Assembly: GCF_003347635.1 (NCBI RefSeq)
Contig: NZ_QDFY01000002.1
Location: 186,001 to 250,000 of the forward strand
Length of the DNA stretch: 64,000 bases
Reading direction: 5' to 3'
Origin: Sphingosinicella terrae
GTDB taxonomy: Bacteria; Pseudomonadota; Alphaproteobacteria; Sphingomonadales; Sphingomonadaceae
Positions 61,511 through 64,000 of the stretch are shown piece by piece. The notes under the pieces were generated by a model, which had not been told where the DNA came from, made no database searches, and saw only the letters and a program-made list of their open reading frames with translations. The first letter of the stretch is position 1; each line of letters begins with the position of its first letter. A program made the translations under genes and the position numbers.

Positions 61511-62422
61511 TCAGGGCAGGCGGCGCGCCGTCAAGCCTCGAGCGGCAAGCATGGACTGGACCGAGTCGCGCCCGGCCAGGTGACCGGCGCCGACGGCGAA
61601 CAGCACCGTGCCCGGGCGCCGCAGGCGGTCGATCAGCCAGTTGGTCCAGGCGGCGTTGCGTCGGGTGATCAGGCGGTCGAACAAGGCGGGCGGCAGCGCC
61701 TCCATCTCCGCTCCGACCGAGTCGACGTCGCCGCGCACCCAGCCCGCTTCCTCCGGGTCGAACACGGCGTCGCCATCGTGGTGGGCCTCGACCATCGACT
61801 CGAGGAATTCGCGCTGGGCGCCGAGCGGCATCGTCCTGAAGAAATCGAGCTGCGCCTCGACCGATTCGACGCCGGAGATCGGCCGCTGATTGCGCTCGAA
61901 ATCGGCGCGCAGCGAATCCTCCACCCCGGTGAGCGGCATTTCGGGCGCGTCGGGATCGGCATAGGCTTGCCGGAAGGCGGCGCCGACGAGCAGGAAGCTC
62001 GCCCCCCAGCTGTGCATGTGGTCGTAAACCTCGATCGGGATGCCGCTTGCTTCGATCATCTCGCGCAGTCCCTCGCGATGATCGGGCGAGACGCGGCCGA
62101 GTATGGACACCGATTTGTCCATCATCATCGGGCCGAACAGGTTGGCGGCGTCGTCCGGATCGGGCTCCTCGCCAATCTCCATGACAAGCTCGTCCGCGTC
62201 CTCGACCACACGGTTCAGCGCCTCGGACCGCCACACCAGATCGGGGGGCAGGACATGGACGGTCCCGAACAGGTAGATGCGCGTATCCTCGTCGGCGAGC
62301 AGCCAGATGGCGGGACTCGGCGCCGGCGCCTCCGCGGGGGTGGCCGCCGCCGGTGCACAGAGGAGGAAGGCGAGGGCCGCCGGCGCCGCAAGCCACGTCC
62401 CGATCCGCTTCTTCAGTCTCAC
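61511..62422 (-). CDS. TraB/GumN family exported protein (copy 2)
   Basis: A 303-residue protein from the GTG at 62422, which follows GGGAGG; an in-frame ATG far upstream would make an implausible leader. Signal [25 protein letters not shown], then [28 protein letters not shown] with [14 protein letters not shown], a Met-rich stretch [12 protein letters not shown], and the end [35 protein letters not shown] with GAGHL. It shares all motifs and order with the neighbouring copy, 82 bases away on the same strand; the two arose by tandem duplication and have diverged. Confidence 0.87.
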   Translation of the reverse strand: MRLKKRIGTWLAAPAALAFLLCAPAAATPAEAPAPSPAIWLLADEDTRIYLFGTVHVLPPDLVWRSEALNRVVEDADELVMEIGEEPDPDDAANLFGPMMMDKSVSILGRVSPDHREGLREMIEASGIPIEVYDHMHSWGASFLLVGAAFRQAYADPDAPEMPLTGVEDSLRADFERNQRPISGVESVEAQLDFFRTMPLGAQREFLESMVEAHHDGDAVFDPEEAGWVRGDVDSVGAEMEALPPALFDRLITRRNAAWTNWLIDRLRRPGTVLFAVGAGHLAGRDSVQSMLAARGLTARRLP

Positions 62423-62510
62423 CTGTCCTCCCTTATCCGGTTCCTTGACCCGTTCTGCCCCATACGCCAAAGCGATGCGACCCTTGTTGCACCTGCGAAG
62501 GCGAGAATCC

Positions 62511-63380
62511 TTGGCCGTCCAGCCGCCCTCATTCCAGCAGCTCATCCTGACGCTTCACCATTATTGGAGCGAGCAGGGCTGCCTTATCCTGCAGCCCTAC
62601 GACATGGAGATGGGAGCCGGGACTTTCCACAGTGCGACCACCCTGCGCGCGCTCGGTCCCGATCCGTGGAATGCGGCTTTCGTGCAGCCCTGCCGGCGCC
62701 CGACCGACGGCCGTTACGGCGAGAATCCGAACCGGCTCCAGCATTATTATCAATATCAGGTGATCCTGAAGCCGAGTCCGCCCGACCTCCAGCAGCTCTA
62801 TCTCGGCAGCCTCGCCGCGATCGGCATCGATTTCACGAAGCACGACATTCGCTTCGTCGAGGACGATTGGGAATCGCCGACGCTCGGCGCCTGGGGGCTC
62901 GGCTGGGAAGTCTGGTGCGACGGCATGGAGGTGACCCAATTCACCTATTTCCAGCAGATGGGCGGCTTCGACTGCCGGCCCGTTGCCGGCGAGCTTACCT
63001 ACGGTCTCGAGCGGCTCGCCATGTACATCCAGAACAAGGACAGCGTGTACGATCTCGATTATAACGGCGCCGGCATTACCTATGGCGACGTCTTCCTCGA
63101 GAATGAGCGGCAGATGTCTGCCTGGAATTTCGAGGTCGCCGATACCGACCGGCTGTTCGACCTGTTCCGCAAGGCGGAAGCGGAATGCCGGCATTGCCTG
63201 GACGCGGGCCTGCCGATCCCGGCCTACGAGCAAGCGATCAAGGCCAGCCACATGTTCAACCTGCTGAACGCCCGCGGAGTCATCTCGGTCGCCGAGCGCC
63301 AGGCCTATATCGGCCGGGTCCGCGATCTCGCCAAGGGTGCCTGCCAGGCCTGGATGGAGAAGAATGGATGGGCGGCGTGA
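62511..63380 (+). CDS. glyQ: glycyl-tRNA synthetase alpha subunit
   Basis: A 289-residue alpha subunit of the tetrameric bacterial glycyl-tRNA synthetase, carrying the catalytic class II core: [78 protein letters not shown], then [10 protein letters not shown] (motif 3) and [45 protein letters not shown] end. The start is uncertain: TTG at 62511, nearest to the conserved beginning with AAGG upstream, or ATG at 62475. glyS follows after 27 bases. Confidence 0.94.
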   Translation: MAVQPPSFQQLILTLHHYWSEQGCLILQPYDMEMGAGTFHSATTLRALGPDPWNAAFVQPCRRPTDGRYGENPNRLQHYYQYQVILKPSPPDLQQLYLGSLAAIGIDFTKHDIRFVEDDWESPTLGAWGLGWEVWCDGMEVTQFTYFQQMGGFDCRPVAGELTYGLERLAMYIQNKDSVYDLDYNGAGITYGDVFLENERQMSAWNFEVADTDRLFDLFRKAEAECRHCLDAGLPIPAYEQAIKASHMFNLLNARGVISVAERQAYIGRVRDLAKGACQAWMEKNGWAA

Positions 63381-63407
63381 CGGCGGCCATGATGCGCGAG
63401 ACCCGCC

Positions 63408-64000
63408 GTGGCTGATTTCCTGCTCGAGCTCCTTTCCGAGGAAATACCGGCGCGCATGCAGGTCAAGGCGAGCGCCGATCTCGCCCGGATGTTCGAGGCG
63501 CGGCTCGGCGACGCCGGCCTTCGGGCCGAGAGCCTAGAGACCTTTGCGACGCCCCGCCGCCTCGCGCTGATCGCGCGTGGACTTCCCGCCGAGACCGAGA
63601 CCGTCCGCGAGGAGCGCCGAGGGCCGCGTGCCGACGCGCCCGATGCGGCGATCGCCGGCTTCCTGCGCTCGACCGGCCTGTCCCGCGAGCAGCTCGAGGA
63701 GCGCGAGGACAAGAAAGGCGGGCGCACCCTGTTCGCGACGATCGAGCGGCCCGGGCGCTCGACCGCTTCGGTGATCGCCGAGGCCGTTCCGGCGATCATC
63801 CGAGATTTTCCCTGGCCCAAGTCGATGCGCTGGGGCGGCGATTCGCTGTCGGCGGAGAGCCTGCGCTGGGTACGGCCGCTGCAGGGGATCGTCGCCTTGC
63901 TCGGGGAGGAGATCGTCCCGTTCGACGTTGCCGGGGTGCGTTCGGGCGCGGCGACCGTCGGCCATCGTTTCCACCATCCGGGCGCGATCACGATCGGCAG
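63408..64000 (+). CDS. glyS: glycyl-tRNA synthetase beta subunit (3' end cut off)
   Basis: The first 197 residues of the beta subunit, which binds tRNA-Gly. It opens with GTG, then ADFLLELLSEEIPARMQVKASADLARMFEARLGDAGL, the family start, and continues ESLETFATPRRLALIARGLP, REERRGPRADAPDAAIAGFLRSTGLSREQLEERED, WPKSMRWGG and WVRPLQGIVALLG. It runs off the window edge in frame. It lies 27 bases behind glyQ as in other bacteria with the tetrameric enzyme. Confidence 0.93.
   Translation, partial: MADFLLELLSEEIPARMQVKASADLARMFEARLGDAGLRAESLETFATPRRLALIARGLPAETETVREERRGPRADAPDAAIAGFLRSTGLSREQLEEREDKKGGRTLFATIERPGRSTASVIAEAVPAIIRDFPWPKSMRWGGDSLSAESLRWVRPLQGIVALLGEEIVPFDVAGVRSGAATVGHRFHHPGAITIG

Overview
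The window is GC-rich chromosomal DNA from an alphaproteobacterium, most likely a member of the Sphingomonadales. Supporting signs are the cell-cycle regulator GcrA, an F0 ATP synthase cluster (atpI-B-E-b'-b) without F1 genes beside it, a fused-length bc1 operon, perfect sigma-EcfG promoters (GGAAC-N16/17-CGTT), an alphaproteobacterial RpoH promoter and a ROSE-type RNA thermometer. Genes are densely packed on both strands with many 4-base stop/start overlaps and several GTG or TTG starts. I saw no tRNA, rRNA, insertion sequence, prophage or CRISPR array. No stretch over 300 bases is without a gene or named element; the longest gaps (14566-14827, 35814-36044, 40914-41125) hold promoters, hairpins or nothing I recognise.

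Layout. 1-6740: on the minus strand, a cut-off VIT/VWA exported protein, a PH-domain membrane protein, a cytochrome b plus molybdopterin oxidoreductase pair, guanine deaminase with a small transporter, an HELTH-motif protein and a PCu(A)C copper lipoprotein. 6767-10099: dnaK-dnaJ under a consensus RpoH promoter. 10148-14565: a PLP decarboxylase, a Nu-class GST, purB and radC. 14828-18626: the envelope operon ydbH-ynbE-ydbL. 19482-22169: F0 ATP synthase genes. 22221-30059: an unusual three-domain cell-wall hydrolase, an SDR, uvrC, recO, apaG, a TM2 protein, a beta-lactamase-fold protein and a small conserved-looking gene. 30144-34918: parE, the heat-shock locus (RpoH promoter, ROSE element, hsp20, decayed second hsp20), two unlisted-size small genes and gcrA. 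34986-40214: an orphan ABC-2 permease, an Arg-rich exported protein, argD, hslO, a candidate MmgR/suhB-type small RNA, and queC-queE. 40254-45500: exported proteins and lipoproteins, lipB, a membrane protein, and trmL-hemF-GNAT. 45675-48516: petABC with terminator. 48589-53071: apt, a stress-promoter lipoprotein, MaoC, PhoD and a GH88/105-like enzyme. 53061-64000: ychF, a zinc metalloprotease, truncated haemoglobin, a 527-residue arginine-rich exported protein, pth, rplY, two TraB/GumN proteins and glyQ-glyS (cut off).

Themes. Protein homeostasis and stress are prominent: dnaK/dnaJ, hsp20, hslO (Hsp33), RpoH promoters, an RNA thermometer and three exact EcfG promoters, one of them in front of the ATP synthase genes. 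Energy conservation (F0 and bc1) is the second theme. The most unusual material is a set of exported, lysine-free, arginine-rich proteins (36045, 49218, 57219), a signal-less protein joining a lysozyme-like, an SH3-like and a Cys/His amidase-like domain (22221-23936), and a reading frame behind gcrA that has no ordinary start codon. I did not find a clearly new multi-gene system; the strongest candidates for new biology are these single genes and the regulatory RNAs.
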